Positions 53,515-63,374 of a stretch of DNA of 64,000 nucleotides are shown one piece after another (positions within the stretch are counted from its first letter, which is position 1; the number at the start of each line of letters is the position of its first letter). The notes under the pieces were generated by a model. It saw only the letters and a program-made list of their open reading frames with translations. It was not told the origin of the DNA and searched no databases. The stretch is from Chloroflexi bacterium HGW-Chloroflexi-3 (GTDB taxonomy: Bacteria > Chloroflexota > Anaerolineae > Anaerolineales > Anaerolineaceae). Position numbers and translations under genes: made by a program. The DNA is taken from positions 62,001 to 126,000 of the forward strand of contig PHBX01000017.1 of the NCBI GenBank assembly GCA_002842045.1, read 5' to 3'.

Positions 53515-56500
53515 TTAAAAATCTTCCAGGTTGACTAACTGGATCGAGTCGCCACAATTCAGAAAACAAAATTGTGCAACTGGCATTTCTTTAAGCTGCT
53601 GGAATACCGAATTTTGGTAACGCAGTAATTGCGTTCGATAATCGGATCTCCTCTTTTCGTCCAGATCTGCAAGGGATGCCAATTGATCCGTTTTGAAGTC
53701 GACAATTTTCCATCCACGCTCGGTTTGATAGAGGACGTCCAGGCGACCACGTTCATTTTGCGGTTCATCCTGTAATTCGTATGGGACCTCATGATAACGT
53801 CTGCTTGCCTGGTTGATTTCCACATAAACTGGATGCTCCTGTAACCGTTTAAAATAAACTTTTGCCTTAAAAACTACACGCTTTCTTTGTTCCAGTTCCA
53901 AAAAGCCAAGTTCAAGTGCTGATCGTTCAAGGAATTGTTGCAAGGCCTCATCATCATGGTATTCCCAACGATGAATCGACTGGTGCAGTAACTTACCCAC
54001 CCACAATGGAAATTTTTCAGAGGGTTCAAACAAATCCAGCCTGTTTTCTTCAGGTTCCAAAGATTCTTTTAGTGGTTCCATTGGCTCTTTTCCATTCAAC
54101 ATGGCGCTCAAAGAAAACACCTGCACTTCCTTTTTTTCTTTTTCCTGGATTGGAAATTCAAACAGTTGAGTACTGACCTGTAAGCCTATCCGCTCACCTA
54201 CCGCTAATGGAACGGGTTCCGCCGGGGGATTTACCACCAGCCATTCAGGATCGAGGTCAAACAGATCCAGTATCTTTTTCAACCAGCCATTCACCGTGAA
54301 TTTTTCTTTGAATTGGGAAAAATGTCCGCTGATGATTAACTTATCTTTTGCCCGAGTAAAGGCAACATACAATAAACGCCTGGTTTCTGCTTCTTCCCTG
54401 TCTTCATCAAGCATCTTTAAATAACGGGATTGTAAAGGTTTATAATCCACCCGATCTGGAAGAAAGGACACCCTTTCACCTTCAATCTGCCATCGATCAG
54501 TTCTTGTCATGGGGCGGCGACCTGCATCCGCCAGAATCACCCAGGGGAACTCCAATCCTTTGGATTTGTGAATGGTCATCAATTGCAACGCGTCCTCAGC
54601 TGCCCCGGCAGCCTCCCCTTCGCGCACGCCAATATCCCGAATTTTTTGAACATATTCCAGATAGGCATGAATGCTGGTTTGATGGCTGGTATAGGCATCA
54701 AATAATAATTTTTCAATATTTCGCCAACCGCGTTCAGCAGAACCTGCCAGAATGATTCTGTAATGCGTGCGCTCAATAAGTCGTTGCAGGAGTGCAGCTA
54801 CCGGTATTTTACCGACGACTTCTTCGAATTCATCCAGTAAATCCAATGCTCTATCTGCTGCCAACTTATCCTCTTGGGTCAAAAACGAGTGATCCATCGT
54901 CAAAGCTTGCCGTAGAGAAACGGGTTGATCACCAGATTGTGACCAACGTAGCTGGGTAATACCCAGATCACTCATACCAGTGGCTGGTGAACGTAAAAAT
55001 CCTACCATCGCCAGATCATCCCAGGGATCCGCCAATGCACGTAACAAATTCAGTAAATCCCGAATCTCAGAGCGGTCGTAGAACCCACTCCCGGCAATGG
55101 TGACATAAGGAATCCCAGCTGCTTCCAGCGCTTGTTCATAGATTGGAAAAGCTCCCGAAGCACGAAACAGGAGCGCAACATCTTTCCAATCCTGAATTTC
55201 CCCAGCTTGTTTATAAGCTAACAAGCGTTCTGCCAGAAGGTTAGCAGCCAATATCCGGCCTTCTTCCGAATCGCGTCCTGCGCCAATCAGGACTTCCAGG
55301 TAAGGTTTTCTAACGCCAGAAGGCAAATCTTCTCGTACCGGGATCATTTTTTTGAAAGGCACATGGAATGGTTTTTCTTCAATGATTTCACTCCCCATGA
55401 CAGCAGCCAGAACCTCATCCATAACCTTCATTAAAGCAGGATGCGTGCGATGAGTTTCTTCCAATTCACAAATCAATCCATCTGTTCGTCCTGTTTCCTT
55501 TTGCACTTCTTTGAATATCGTTACATCGGCTCCTCGAAAACGGTAGATGGATTGTCGGGCATCCCCGACAACATATAAACTACCTGTATTTCCTACTGTC
55601 AAAGCTTCGATCAATTGCCGTTGGCGCTGGTTGGTGTCCTGAAATTCATCTACCAGTAACGCCTGCACTTTCTCCTGCCATTTTTTAGCAATTTCAGGCC
55701 GTTTCAATAATGCCAGCGCTCTACCTTCCAGATCGTCGAAATCCAGCGCTTTTTGATTGGATAATAATTTGTTGTAATGATCATGAACCAGTGAAAAAGC
55801 TTCTTTTAATAAAGGGATAGCTGTGGTAATTTTTTCTTCCAGTTCTGCATCGAATCCTTTTTCAATCCAACTTAATCCTGTATCATACAATCCACGCCAA
55901 GTGGTCAAATCTATTCTGGAGGTACTGTCAGATTTGCCAACAAGTCTGTTTACAATTTGTGTCCTTATAATTATCAATGAACTAATACAGTTTAGATAAT
56001 TTTGTTCCTGCCATGCAGTTTCTACCTCTTTCCAAACTACCAGAAAAGAATTCACCTGTTCAACACCCTTGGCTGAGGTGTCACTCTCCAATCGTTGCGG
56101 GGAAAAGGATCTCAAATTCTTAATGCATTGTTGCATTTCATCCATCTGCATAAACGGTTGTAAGCCCTCCATCAAAAATTGCCACATTGATTGGTCACTT
56201 TGGATCCACTTCTGCACTTCCAGACGTTTCGTGATCATCTGGGTCAGAATAGTCTCCAGGGATTTAATTCGTAATAATTCAAAGAGTTGTACATATTTTT
56301 CTTCCATCGTGATTTGTACCAATGTGCTTTCAACGGCATCAGCGATCATTATGGCCGCCTGACCTTCATCAACCACCTCAAACAAAGGATCGATACCTGC
56401 TTGGGCTGGATGGGTGCGTAGGATCTCGGCGCATAAACTATGAATGGTACCAATGCGAGCTGCATCCATTTTCCGCTCCAACCCCAACCAGAAACGTTGT

Positions 56501-56784
56501 TCGTCCAGATTCTGAACTGCAGTGATTTGGTTTCGGATGGCAGATCGCACACGGGATCGCATTTCATTGGCAGCTTTTTCTGTAAAAGTAATCGCCTCCA
56601 CCCTATCCGGCTGCAACCCATCCGCCAGAAGACTGAGATACCTTGCCACCAGTGTTCGCGTTTTTCCGGAGCCAGCACCTGCGGTAACCACCACATTCCG
56701 GTTTCGTTCGGCTGCTGCGATGTATTGCTTATCTGATAAAAACTGAGTTGTTAATGACATCCGGGTTCGTTCGTTTAACATCAT
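53515..56784 (-). CDS. addA: ATP-dependent helicase/nuclease subunit A
   Basis: UvrD-like helicase and nuclease of the RecBCD-equivalent AddAB complex, about 1089 residues. Walker A is TAGAGSGKTRTL near residue 33, motif Ia AITFTEKAANEM, motif II LLVDEFQDTN, motif III VGDARQSIYRFRGAD, and motif V/VI LMTIHKSKGLEFPWV and LLYVAFTRAKDKL. The C-terminal RecB-type nuclease has GRLDVLY and IVDFKTDQ. Start: three tandem ATGs at 56787, 56784 and 56781 follow GGAGG. The middle one has 5-nt spacing. It overlaps or abuts the addB stop. Confidence 0.93.
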   Translation of the reverse strand: MMLNERTRMSLTTQFLSDKQYIAAAERNRNVVVTAGAGSGKTRTLVARYLSLLADGLQPDRVEAITFTEKAANEMRSRVRSAIRNQITAVQNLDEQRFWLGLERKMDAARIGTIHSLCAEILRTHPAQAGIDPLFEVVDEGQAAIMIADAVESTLVQITMEEKYVQLFELLRIKSLETILTQMITKRLEVQKWIQSDQSMWQFLMEGLQPFMQMDEMQQCIKNLRSFSPQRLESDTSAKGVEQVNSFLVVWKEVETAWQEQNYLNCISSLIIIRTQIVNRLVGKSDSTSRIDLTTWRGLYDTGLSWIEKGFDAELEEKITTAIPLLKEAFSLVHDHYNKLLSNQKALDFDDLEGRALALLKRPEIAKKWQEKVQALLVDEFQDTNQRQRQLIEALTVGNTGSLYVVGDARQSIYRFRGADVTIFKEVQKETGRTDGLICELEETHRTHPALMKVMDEVLAAVMGSEIIEEKPFHVPFKKMIPVREDLPSGVRKPYLEVLIGAGRDSEEGRILAANLLAERLLAYKQAGEIQDWKDVALLFRASGAFPIYEQALEAAGIPYVTIAGSGFYDRSEIRDLLNLLRALADPWDDLAMVGFLRSPATGMSDLGITQLRWSQSGDQPVSLRQALTMDHSFLTQEDKLAADRALDLLDEFEEVVGKIPVAALLQRLIERTHYRIILAGSAERGWRNIEKLLFDAYTSHQTSIHAYLEYVQKIRDIGVREGEAAGAAEDALQLMTIHKSKGLEFPWVILADAGRRPMTRTDRWQIEGERVSFLPDRVDYKPLQSRYLKMLDEDREEAETRRLLYVAFTRAKDKLIISGHFSQFKEKFTVNGWLKKILDLFDLDPEWLVVNPPAEPVPLAVGERIGLQVSTQLFEFPIQEKEKKEVQVFSLSAMLNGKEPMEPLKESLEPEENRLDLFEPSEKFPLWVGKLLHQSIHRWEYHDDEALQQFLERSALELGFLELEQRKRVVFKAKVYFKRLQEHPVYVEINQASRRYHEVPYELQDEPQNERGRLDVLYQTERGWKIVDFKTDQLASLADLDEKRRSDYRTQLLRYQNSVFQQLKEMPVAQFCFLNCGDSIQLVNLEDF

Positions 56785-59700
56785 CATGACCTCCCCGGGT
56801 GGTAGCGCCAGCACCATAACCTGGCTGCACAATAATCCGGGCAACCACCCACCGGCACCTGTGGACGAAAATCAGCAACGGACAAACCATCCATTATCAT
56901 TTCAATGTGTTGTTTAGCAATCTGGATAGCACCGTCAGGTCCCTCAAAATCATCTGTCTGAAACGTACTTAATTTCAGCGATCCTTCTTTTTTTGCATTC
57001 AGCGACCAATAAAAGCCTTCCGTAACCTTCCCCATTTTAAGAGCCTGGGTGGCAGCCAGCGCGTACAAAGGTAATTGCAGCCTGGTACCCTGCAACAGGT
57101 CTTTTTTATCCAGGTGACTCACCCCTGTTTTGTAATCAATCACCCGGATATTGCCCTGAGAATCCTGGTCTACCCGATCAATAACACCATGCAAACACAC
57201 CACGCGGCTATCTTCCAATGACATCTCGAGAGACGGCTTGCCCTCTAATCCAAACTTCTGTTCAAAGGCAATCGGCACCCACTCATCCGACGCCAAACCT
57301 GTAATGGTGAGCTCGAGTATCAGCAGCCATTCCTGTTGTTGGGTTTGCCAATAGGCTGATGGTTCAAATTGATATATTTCTGGGGCAGCATCGAAGATTC
57401 GTTTGGCAACAATTGGTAATTTTTCCAATACGCCATTCACATCTGCGGGGTTTTCAGCAGCCTGATAAACCTCCTCCAAAATTTGATGTAATATACTACC
57501 AATCTGGAATGACTGTAAACCGACCTCGGGAATTCTTTGCTCATCAACTGCAAGGGCATATTGTGTCCAGAAACGCATGGGGCAACTCTTGTAAGTTTCC
57601 AGTCGGGAAGCACTCCAATTCGTTTTTTTCTGGTTATATTTATCTAGAACCGAGGGTAACTCAGCAAATTCGCCTTCGTAACCACCTTCTGGTTTTTTAT
57701 GATGGCGAGCAGATAATACCTGCTCCTGAATTTTTAATGTGTTCAATGTTTCTATCAATCTTTCGTCATAAAATTGAACCGGCTGATTAAACAATCTGGA
57801 CCAGAACAATAATTCTTCAATCGAAGCAGCCTCCCTTAAGTCTCGGATGGTTGTTGATCGCACAATTTCGACATCTTCTTTCTCGAGTGAGGCAGCCAAT
57901 GCATTCCAATAAGGGGAGGGTTCCAGAGCTTCTCCTTTATCCGACATATAAGGCCGGGTGATCATCAAGGAGCTGTTCGACCGGGTAATTCCTTGGAAAA
58001 ACACACCCATCTGATCCTGTTCCAATTTCGATTCAAGTCCGGCTGCCTTGCGGAATTTCTCTGGCAGGAACGGATCCTCACGCTGAGATTTCGGGAACAC
58101 ACCTTCTGCCAATCCCAGGATGGCAACATGTTCAAAGCGGGAGCCACGCGCATCCAGAAAACGTAATACCTGAACTTTGTTATCTTCCAATTTTTGACTG
58201 TAGGTACTGATTTGAAAAACCATCTCCAATTCCGCTACGAACTGGTTGTAATCCAATACCCAGTGTCCTAATTCCAGATCTGAGACACACATTTCCCTGA
58301 GATCCCGGGTAAATCTCTCATACCAGGTTGAAGATTCAGAAAGTTCCAATCGAGAGATCCATCCAGTTTTCTGGAGCAGCTGCCAGAGCCATTCCACCCA
58401 GGCAGTGATGCGTTGTTGTCCTCCCAATGGCTGCAAAAGGGTGGCAAATTTCTGGATACTTTCAAACAATCTTCTGGAAGTTTCAGCGGTTGGCAGGGAA
58501 AAAATGTCATCATCTTCTTCACCTTCAAATCGTAAGCCAGGTTCAACTACTTGGTTAACCAAACGCTTCAAAACTTTTTCCCAGTTTTCATAACCGGCAA
58601 TTACCGGTCCAAAGCGACTGACTCTTTCCAATCGGGCAGCATCAGATGGGACAAAACCAAATTCAGCCAGATTCAAATAAGGACTTCTTAGCACATCCAG
58701 AAATTGTCTTCTGGGAAAATCATCAACTGTAAGGTGCAATAAATTCTGGATCAATCTGACCTGTGCTACCTTTTGTAAAGGTGTTCCCCAACTGAAATGA
58801 AGTGGGACTCCATATTCATCAGCAACAACCTGTAATAAAGGTGGGTATTGGATTTCATCCGGCACCAAAACTGCGCAATCGCCTGCGAAAGCGCCTTTTA
58901 CTCTCATTAATTCTTTTATATAGCGTAGCACTTCACGCACTTCCTGGAGCGGAGAATGTGCTGCAAGTAAGCGGACATCTTGTTGTTTTTCTATTATTAG
59001 CGGTTGATCTACCAGAAAATTGTTGGCTAGACCCAGGATGGATGGCGGCAAGTGTGGCTGATCTCCCAGATGAATTATTTCCAGATCTGGAATAATCTGA
59101 TGAAATTTTTCAAGGCTTTCCTGCGCTCGTTGGTAAACAACCCGACCGAGTAAATCATTTCCAGGTAATGTCATTATGACCCGGACCCCCAACTCCGCCA
59201 ACAAAATTATTAATCCCTGTTGTGGTGCCGTAAAGCGTTCAAAGCCATCCACAACCACAAGATTCCAGCCTCGCACCCATCTGGGATTTAATTCCAGTGC
59301 TAATACGGTAGAACTGATGATTTGATGCGGGTCCATCCACCGCAATTGTTTTAAGCGTTCTAAGTAGGTGTGATAAAGCTCAAGAATTATTTCCAACTGA
59401 GAAGGATTTTCTCCCGGAACCCATCCAGATGGTGTTACTGAATAACCAGCTTGAGTCAATTCCGAGAACTTCTGATGAACAAGCTGAATAAACCCTGATT
59501 TTTCCTTAATAACCTCTAATTCACCCAACAATCCTTGCTGACTATGATTCCGAATAACTTCCAAAATGATGCGGTGAAGCATCGTGTTGGGTGCTTGAGA
59601 ATGGTACTCATCCGACTTCAACAATATGTCTTCACAGATTTCATTAAATAATCCAATGGAAACCCCTAACATACTGCCAGTATTCATCAGTTTTGTTCGA

Positions 59701-59840
59701 AATGATGTCACCTGACGCCTGTCAGGAAGTACCACCCAGATTTTTTTCAAATCTCCGGATGCTAATTCAAATCGGATTTTCTTGAGCACCTCTGTTGTCT
59801 TACCGCAGGCTGCACCAGCCATCAGAATCTGTAAAGGCAT
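56784..59840 (-). CDS. addB: ATP-dependent helicase/nuclease subunit B
   Basis: 1018 residues. The N-terminal ATP-binding loop is MAGAACGKTTEV near residue 9. The helicase-like core is degenerate, as expected for AddB. The C-terminal nuclease has GVIDRVDQDSQGN followed by VIDYKTG. Four Cys that normally hold the AddB iron-sulfur cluster are present: one in YKSCPMRFW and three in GCPDYCAARLWC. It starts behind GGAGG and is translationally coupled to addA. AddAB processes double-strand breaks for recombination. Confidence 0.92.
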   Translation of the reverse strand: MPLQILMAGAACGKTTEVLKKIRFELASGDLKKIWVVLPDRRQVTSFRTKLMNTGSMLGVSIGLFNEICEDILLKSDEYHSQAPNTMLHRIILEVIRNHSQQGLLGELEVIKEKSGFIQLVHQKFSELTQAGYSVTPSGWVPGENPSQLEIILELYHTYLERLKQLRWMDPHQIISSTVLALELNPRWVRGWNLVVVDGFERFTAPQQGLIILLAELGVRVIMTLPGNDLLGRVVYQRAQESLEKFHQIIPDLEIIHLGDQPHLPPSILGLANNFLVDQPLIIEKQQDVRLLAAHSPLQEVREVLRYIKELMRVKGAFAGDCAVLVPDEIQYPPLLQVVADEYGVPLHFSWGTPLQKVAQVRLIQNLLHLTVDDFPRRQFLDVLRSPYLNLAEFGFVPSDAARLERVSRFGPVIAGYENWEKVLKRLVNQVVEPGLRFEGEEDDDIFSLPTAETSRRLFESIQKFATLLQPLGGQQRITAWVEWLWQLLQKTGWISRLELSESSTWYERFTRDLREMCVSDLELGHWVLDYNQFVAELEMVFQISTYSQKLEDNKVQVLRFLDARGSRFEHVAILGLAEGVFPKSQREDPFLPEKFRKAAGLESKLEQDQMGVFFQGITRSNSSLMITRPYMSDKGEALEPSPYWNALAASLEKEDVEIVRSTTIRDLREAASIEELLFWSRLFNQPVQFYDERLIETLNTLKIQEQVLSARHHKKPEGGYEGEFAELPSVLDKYNQKKTNWSASRLETYKSCPMRFWTQYALAVDEQRIPEVGLQSFQIGSILHQILEEVYQAAENPADVNGVLEKLPIVAKRIFDAAPEIYQFEPSAYWQTQQQEWLLILELTITGLASDEWVPIAFEQKFGLEGKPSLEMSLEDSRVVCLHGVIDRVDQDSQGNIRVIDYKTGVSHLDKKDLLQGTRLQLPLYALAATQALKMGKVTEGFYWSLNAKKEGSLKLSTFQTDDFEGPDGAIQIAKQHIEMIMDGLSVADFRPQVPVGGCPDYCAARLWCWRYHPGRS

Positions 59841-59907
59841 TGTTCCTCCTCAAGAATAGGTATCTTATGATTGTAGCCTGACCGGTACGATAATCAAAAT
59901 CGCTGGA

Positions 59908-60600
59908 TCATTCTCTACTGCTGATCTTTTCTAGCCAACCCAGAATCTTTTCCCGAATTTCACGACGAAATCGCCAGATAAAACCAGCTACTAACGCAAA
60001 CACAACACCAAACACAATCCATTGCCACAACTCAAAGGATTCAACATGAGAACCGATCAGATTGGCAATAAATACCCCAGGTAATCGACCAATCAGCGCC
60101 AGTAATACCAATTCCAGCAATGGAATGGGGGTCAGTCCTGCCAGAAAGCAAACCGCGTCATCTGGCAGAAAGGGTAAAAGAAAAATCAAAAAAATCACCA
60201 GAGAACCACGCCGTTCCACAAGAAGATCAATTCTTTCAATGGAGGAAGGGTCAACAAAGCGTTTCATCATCGGTCTTCCAAAGCGACGCGTTAGCCCCAT
60301 CACCATTGTTGAGCCGATCATCAAGCCGGTCATACTATAGAACGTGCCCAACCAGGGACCAAACAACAAACCATTGACAGCATCGATGACTGTTCCGGGG
60401 ATAGGCGCTGTCAGAACCTGCAGCACATGCAGGCTGATGGTCACCAATGGTGCCCAATGTCCCCAGCTTTGCAGTAAAACAGATAGCTGTTCCGGGTCAC
60501 GGAATAATGCACCGATAGGGCTCATCCAGATGATAATCAGCAGCCCAACCAGAACGATGACAATCAGTAACCAGATCCAGCGGGATTTCATCACATCCAT
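59908..60600 (-). CDS. VTT/TVP38 (SNARE-associated, DedA-like) membrane protein
   Basis: 230 residues with about six hydrophobic segments. The VTT-domain signature region is seen as GTVIDAVNGLLFGPWLGTFY, a Gly-rich stretch with GRPMMKRF, then LPFLPDDAVCFLAGLTPI. Such proteins act in membrane lipid handling. The start may be 60600 or the ATG at 60591, as neither has a strong ribosome-binding site. It lies downstream of the racemase gene on the same strand. Confidence 0.83.
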   Translation of the reverse strand: MDVMKSRWIWLLIVIVLVGLLIIIWMSPIGALFRDPEQLSVLLQSWGHWAPLVTISLHVLQVLTAPIPGTVIDAVNGLLFGPWLGTFYSMTGLMIGSTMVMGLTRRFGRPMMKRFVDPSSIERIDLLVERRGSLVIFLIFLLPFLPDDAVCFLAGLTPIPLLELVLLALIGRLPGVFIANLIGSHVESFELWQWIVFGVVFALVAGFIWRFRREIREKILGWLEKISSRE

Positions 60601-60669
60601 TCTAGCATGTCAATATCAAAAACCAAGCGATAGATCTCTAATCCTTTGCCAGAATCCGACTGCCTGTAA

Positions 60670-61389
60670 TTAGCCTGGCAGAAAGTCTTCAATCCTTTTA
60701 TTATCCAGGGCAACATCCACAGCAGCCAAAGCATGTACCACAGTGGTATCAAAAACTGGCAGCAAATAGTCTTCCTGTTTGACCAATAAACCAATTTCAG
60801 TGCATCCCAGCACAATTCCTTCCGCACCATTTTGTTGCAGAGTTCGGATAATGCGTTGAAATTCATCCCGCGAAGAAGTCATGATCTTGCCCAAAACCAA
60901 TTCATGGTAAATGATGCGGTGCACAATTTCTCTATCCGCCAAATCCGGAATGACCACATCAAGATCATGCGTTTTTAAACGCTCACCATAAAATTCACCC
61001 TCCATGGTGAAGCGAGTTCCTAACAAACCCACTTTACCGATACCTTTTGATTTAACAACTTGCGCTGCAGCATCTACAATATGTAGCAGCGGAATATTGA
61101 TTGCAGCCTGAACCTCATCTGCCATTTTATGCATGGTATTGGTGCAAATCACCAGAAAATCAGCCCCACCGTGTTCCAATCGCCGGGCTGCATCGATCAT
61201 TACATTAGTTGCTCTTTCCCAATCCCCCTGGTGCTGGTAGCGCTCTATTTCTTCAAAATCCACCGAATACATCACACATTGGGCTGAGTGCAATCCGCCC
61301 AATTGTCGCTTTACTTCAACATTTACCAGTCGATAATACTCAATCGAGGATTCCCAGCTCATCCCACCAATCATGCCAATCGTTTTCAT
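60670..61389 (-). CDS. Aspartate/glutamate racemase-family protein
   Basis: 239 residues. MIGGMSWESSIEYYRLVN at the N-terminus is characteristic of the aspartate racemase branch. The two catalytic Cys are in VICTNTMHK near residue 82 and VLGCTEIGLL near residue 194. Racemises an acidic amino acid without PLP. The ATG overlaps the stop of the acetyltransferase gene (ATGA). Confidence 0.88.
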   Translation of the reverse strand: MKTIGMIGGMSWESSIEYYRLVNVEVKRQLGGLHSAQCVMYSVDFEEIERYQHQGDWERATNVMIDAARRLEHGGADFLVICTNTMHKMADEVQAAINIPLLHIVDAAAQVVKSKGIGKVGLLGTRFTMEGEFYGERLKTHDLDVVIPDLADREIVHRIIYHELVLGKIMTSSRDEFQRIIRTLQQNGAEGIVLGCTEIGLLVKQEDYLLPVFDTTVVHALAAVDVALDNKRIEDFLPG

Positions 61390-61973
61390 GCTGCCTTCAA
61401 CTTTCTGTAATCTTCCTGAGTAAGAGCAAAATAAACCATATCGGTTAACTCACCAGTATCATGTCTGCGTTCAAAATTACGGAAAGTACCTTCATACAAG
61501 AAACCTGCCCGTTTCGCAACAGATTGGGAGCGCACATTGGCATTATCACAGCGTATGAAAATGCGGTTGGCTTTCATTTCCATGAACCCAAATTCAGTAA
61601 TTCGATTGACCGCCTCGATGACATAGCCCTTGCCTTCATAACCGGTGCGTACCCAGTATCCTATTTCAAACGAAGGTACATCCCAGTTTTGCACATGTAA
61701 GCCACTGCATCCAATCAATTTATGCTCACTTCTCAAAAAAAGCATCAGCATCATATCTTCGCGTTTGATAAAACGAGCATATTGTTGCCGTACAAATTCT
61801 TCCCGTTCTTCCACGCTGCTTTCGGATTGCGCCCAGGGAAACCAGGGTTTTAATCGCGGGTATGACGCCAGATACGCTTCCTGTAGAATGGCACCATCTC
61901 CAGGTTTAGGAACCCTGATCAACAAGCGCTCACTTTCAAACCTTTCTGGAATTTCCAACAGAATCGGTTTCAT
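61386..61973 (-). CDS. GNAT-family N-acetyltransferase (RimJ/RimL-like)
   Basis: 195 residues from the ATG at 61973, which follows GGAGG with 5-nt spacing; a GTG four codons upstream overlaps that site. The N-terminal ESERLLIRVPKPGDG and the acetyl-CoA region around RTGYEGKGYVIEAV, then CDNANVRSQSVAKRAGF, are RimJ/RimL type. It probably acetylates a protein N-terminus or a small amine. Coupled to the racemase gene. Confidence 0.87.
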   Translation of the reverse strand: MKPILLEIPERFESERLLIRVPKPGDGAILQEAYLASYPRLKPWFPWAQSESSVEEREEFVRQQYARFIKREDMMLMLFLRSEHKLIGCSGLHVQNWDVPSFEIGYWVRTGYEGKGYVIEAVNRITEFGFMEMKANRIFIRCDNANVRSQSVAKRAGFLYEGTFRNFERRHDTGELTDMVYFALTQEDYRKLKAA

Positions 61974-62123
61974 TTGAACCTCCACTTGATTTATTTTAAC
62001 AAACCATCAAAGTTAATTCTACAAGCAGAATTGATTCAAATCGAGGTTTTGGATGTTATTTTAAATAAGGAGATGTCCTTAGGGTGTGATGGACAACTTT
62101 CAAGATTTATTATTTGTGTTAAT

Positions 62124-62426
62124 CTACCCACCTGTCATCACGGATAGAAGTGTCAATCGATCACCATCCCGTGGGTGTTTTTCCATTAGAAACACCGGAT
62201 CATTCATCTCATCGTTGATAATGAATAAATTCGAGCTTAAGAATGTTTTTTTATCCGGCGCAATTAAAATATTCACCAAATCAGGGTACAACGCTGATAA
62301 TTTTTCTACCACATCGTGATAAGTTTGATGAGGTTCCAGTATTATTTGGATTTCTTTTTGACCGGCTATATCTTTTGCTATCCCGGTTAATTCAATGGTC
62401 AGTTGAACACTATCTTCCGATTTCAT
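62124..62426 (-). CDS. MoaD/ThiS-like sulfur-carrier protein
   Basis: 100 residues. A beta-grasp fold pattern (LTIELTGIAKDIAG, a central helix VVEKLSALYPDLV, then DGDRLTLLSVMTGG) ends in the Gly-Gly tail needed for adenylation and thiocarboxylation in MoaD, ThiS and ubiquitin-like carriers. No moa, thi or E1-like gene is nearby, so its pathway (molybdopterin, thiamin, or protein tagging) is open. The ATG at 62426 has a weak upstream GAG. Confidence 0.72.
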   Translation of the reverse strand: MKSEDSVQLTIELTGIAKDIAGQKEIQIILEPHQTYHDVVEKLSALYPDLVNILIAPDKKTFLSSNLFIINDEMNDPVFLMEKHPRDGDRLTLLSVMTGG

Positions 62427-62490
62427 GTCTCAATCTTATCGAAAAATCAAAATTTCTCAAGATGATTTACAATCTGATCTTTAAATTTAA

Positions 62491-62850
62491 TTACTTTATG
62501 GCAAATATAAAGATAATAAAGCCCAAAGAGGGTCCTGCCCACCAGTACTCCACCAGAGTTTGCGGTAAATTTAGGTCTGGATAATTCTTAAAGATGATCC
62601 CTGCGAACATAAGCAGGATTCCAATACCAATCAACAACCAGCTGCGAATCTCAATACTGGGTCTGCCTTTTTTGGCTTCAATTTCTGCCATGCGATCCTT
62701 CTGTCGTTTTCCTTTCGCCATGCGCATCACTTCTGCTAACTCTTCTCTTGCTAGGCGGCGTTTGCGACCTCTCAACATTGCTACTCGAAAATAAAATACC
62801 AATGCGGTAAAAGCAGTCATTGCATATCCAAAGTCAAATTTGAAATTCAT
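62491..62850 (-). CDS. Small membrane protein, hypothetical
   Basis: 119 residues with two or three hydrophobic segments (about 8-24, 72-88, 103-118). Between them is a very basic cytoplasmic stretch with RGRKRRLAREELAEV and KGKRQKDRM. The ATG lies one base after the stop of the upstream gene. No family recognised. Confidence 0.6.
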   Translation of the reverse strand: MNFKFDFGYAMTAFTALVFYFRVAMLRGRKRRLAREELAEVMRMAKGKRQKDRMAEIEAKKGRPSIEIRSWLLIGIGILLMFAGIIFKNYPDLNLPQTLVEYWWAGPSLGFIIFIFAIK

Positions 62851-62851
62851 C

Positions 62852-63355
62852 TTATGCCGCTCCTAAACCTTTTTTCCAAACGTATGAAATTATCTTCTGA
62901 TGGAATTCATCCAATTTGGGTTGTGGACCATCGTGGTAACGAACATAACGTGCACTTCTGGTTATTTCACCGAAACTGGTCCCAGTAGCGCTGATATTGG
63001 TTGGCACATATTCCAGTACAAACACTCTGGTATTTGGCAATCTAACCGGCCAACGTTTTTGAGGTTCTTCCAAAAAACCCATAAAATAACACTCGAAAAG
63101 ATTTCTGGGCTGGGGCAAGGTGAGTAAGACCAACCGCGATTTTTTCTCCGGGATTTCCTTAATTTCGAAATATACACCTTCAAATGAATCTGATTCTTCC
63201 TGACCCAAACGAACGCCCATGTGGTCCCACCAGAATTCCAGAAATTTCAAACCATCCTTGTCAAGGTAAGTGAAAAAATTCTTTGTCTGGCTGTGAAATA
63301 TGGTAGGTAATGATTCGAATGTGTAGTTAAAATGTTGGCTTCTTTTTTTATCCAT
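62852..63355 (-). CDS. Hypothetical protein
   Basis: 167 residues, soluble, mixed alpha/beta, with aromatic motifs (FNYTFESLPTIFHSQ, FEGVYFEIKEIPEKKSR) and a C-terminal helix ending KKGLGAA. No signal peptide or catalytic motif that I recognise. It lies about 20 nt after the NmrA-like gene and is coupled to the membrane protein gene downstream. Confidence 0.6.
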   Translation of the reverse strand: MDKKRSQHFNYTFESLPTIFHSQTKNFFTYLDKDGLKFLEFWWDHMGVRLGQEESDSFEGVYFEIKEIPEKKSRLVLLTLPQPRNLFECYFMGFLEEPQKRWPVRLPNTRVFVLEYVPTNISATGTSFGEITRSARYVRYHDGPQPKLDEFHQKIISYVWKKGLGAA

Positions 63356-63374
63356 TAATCAGACTCCAATAATA

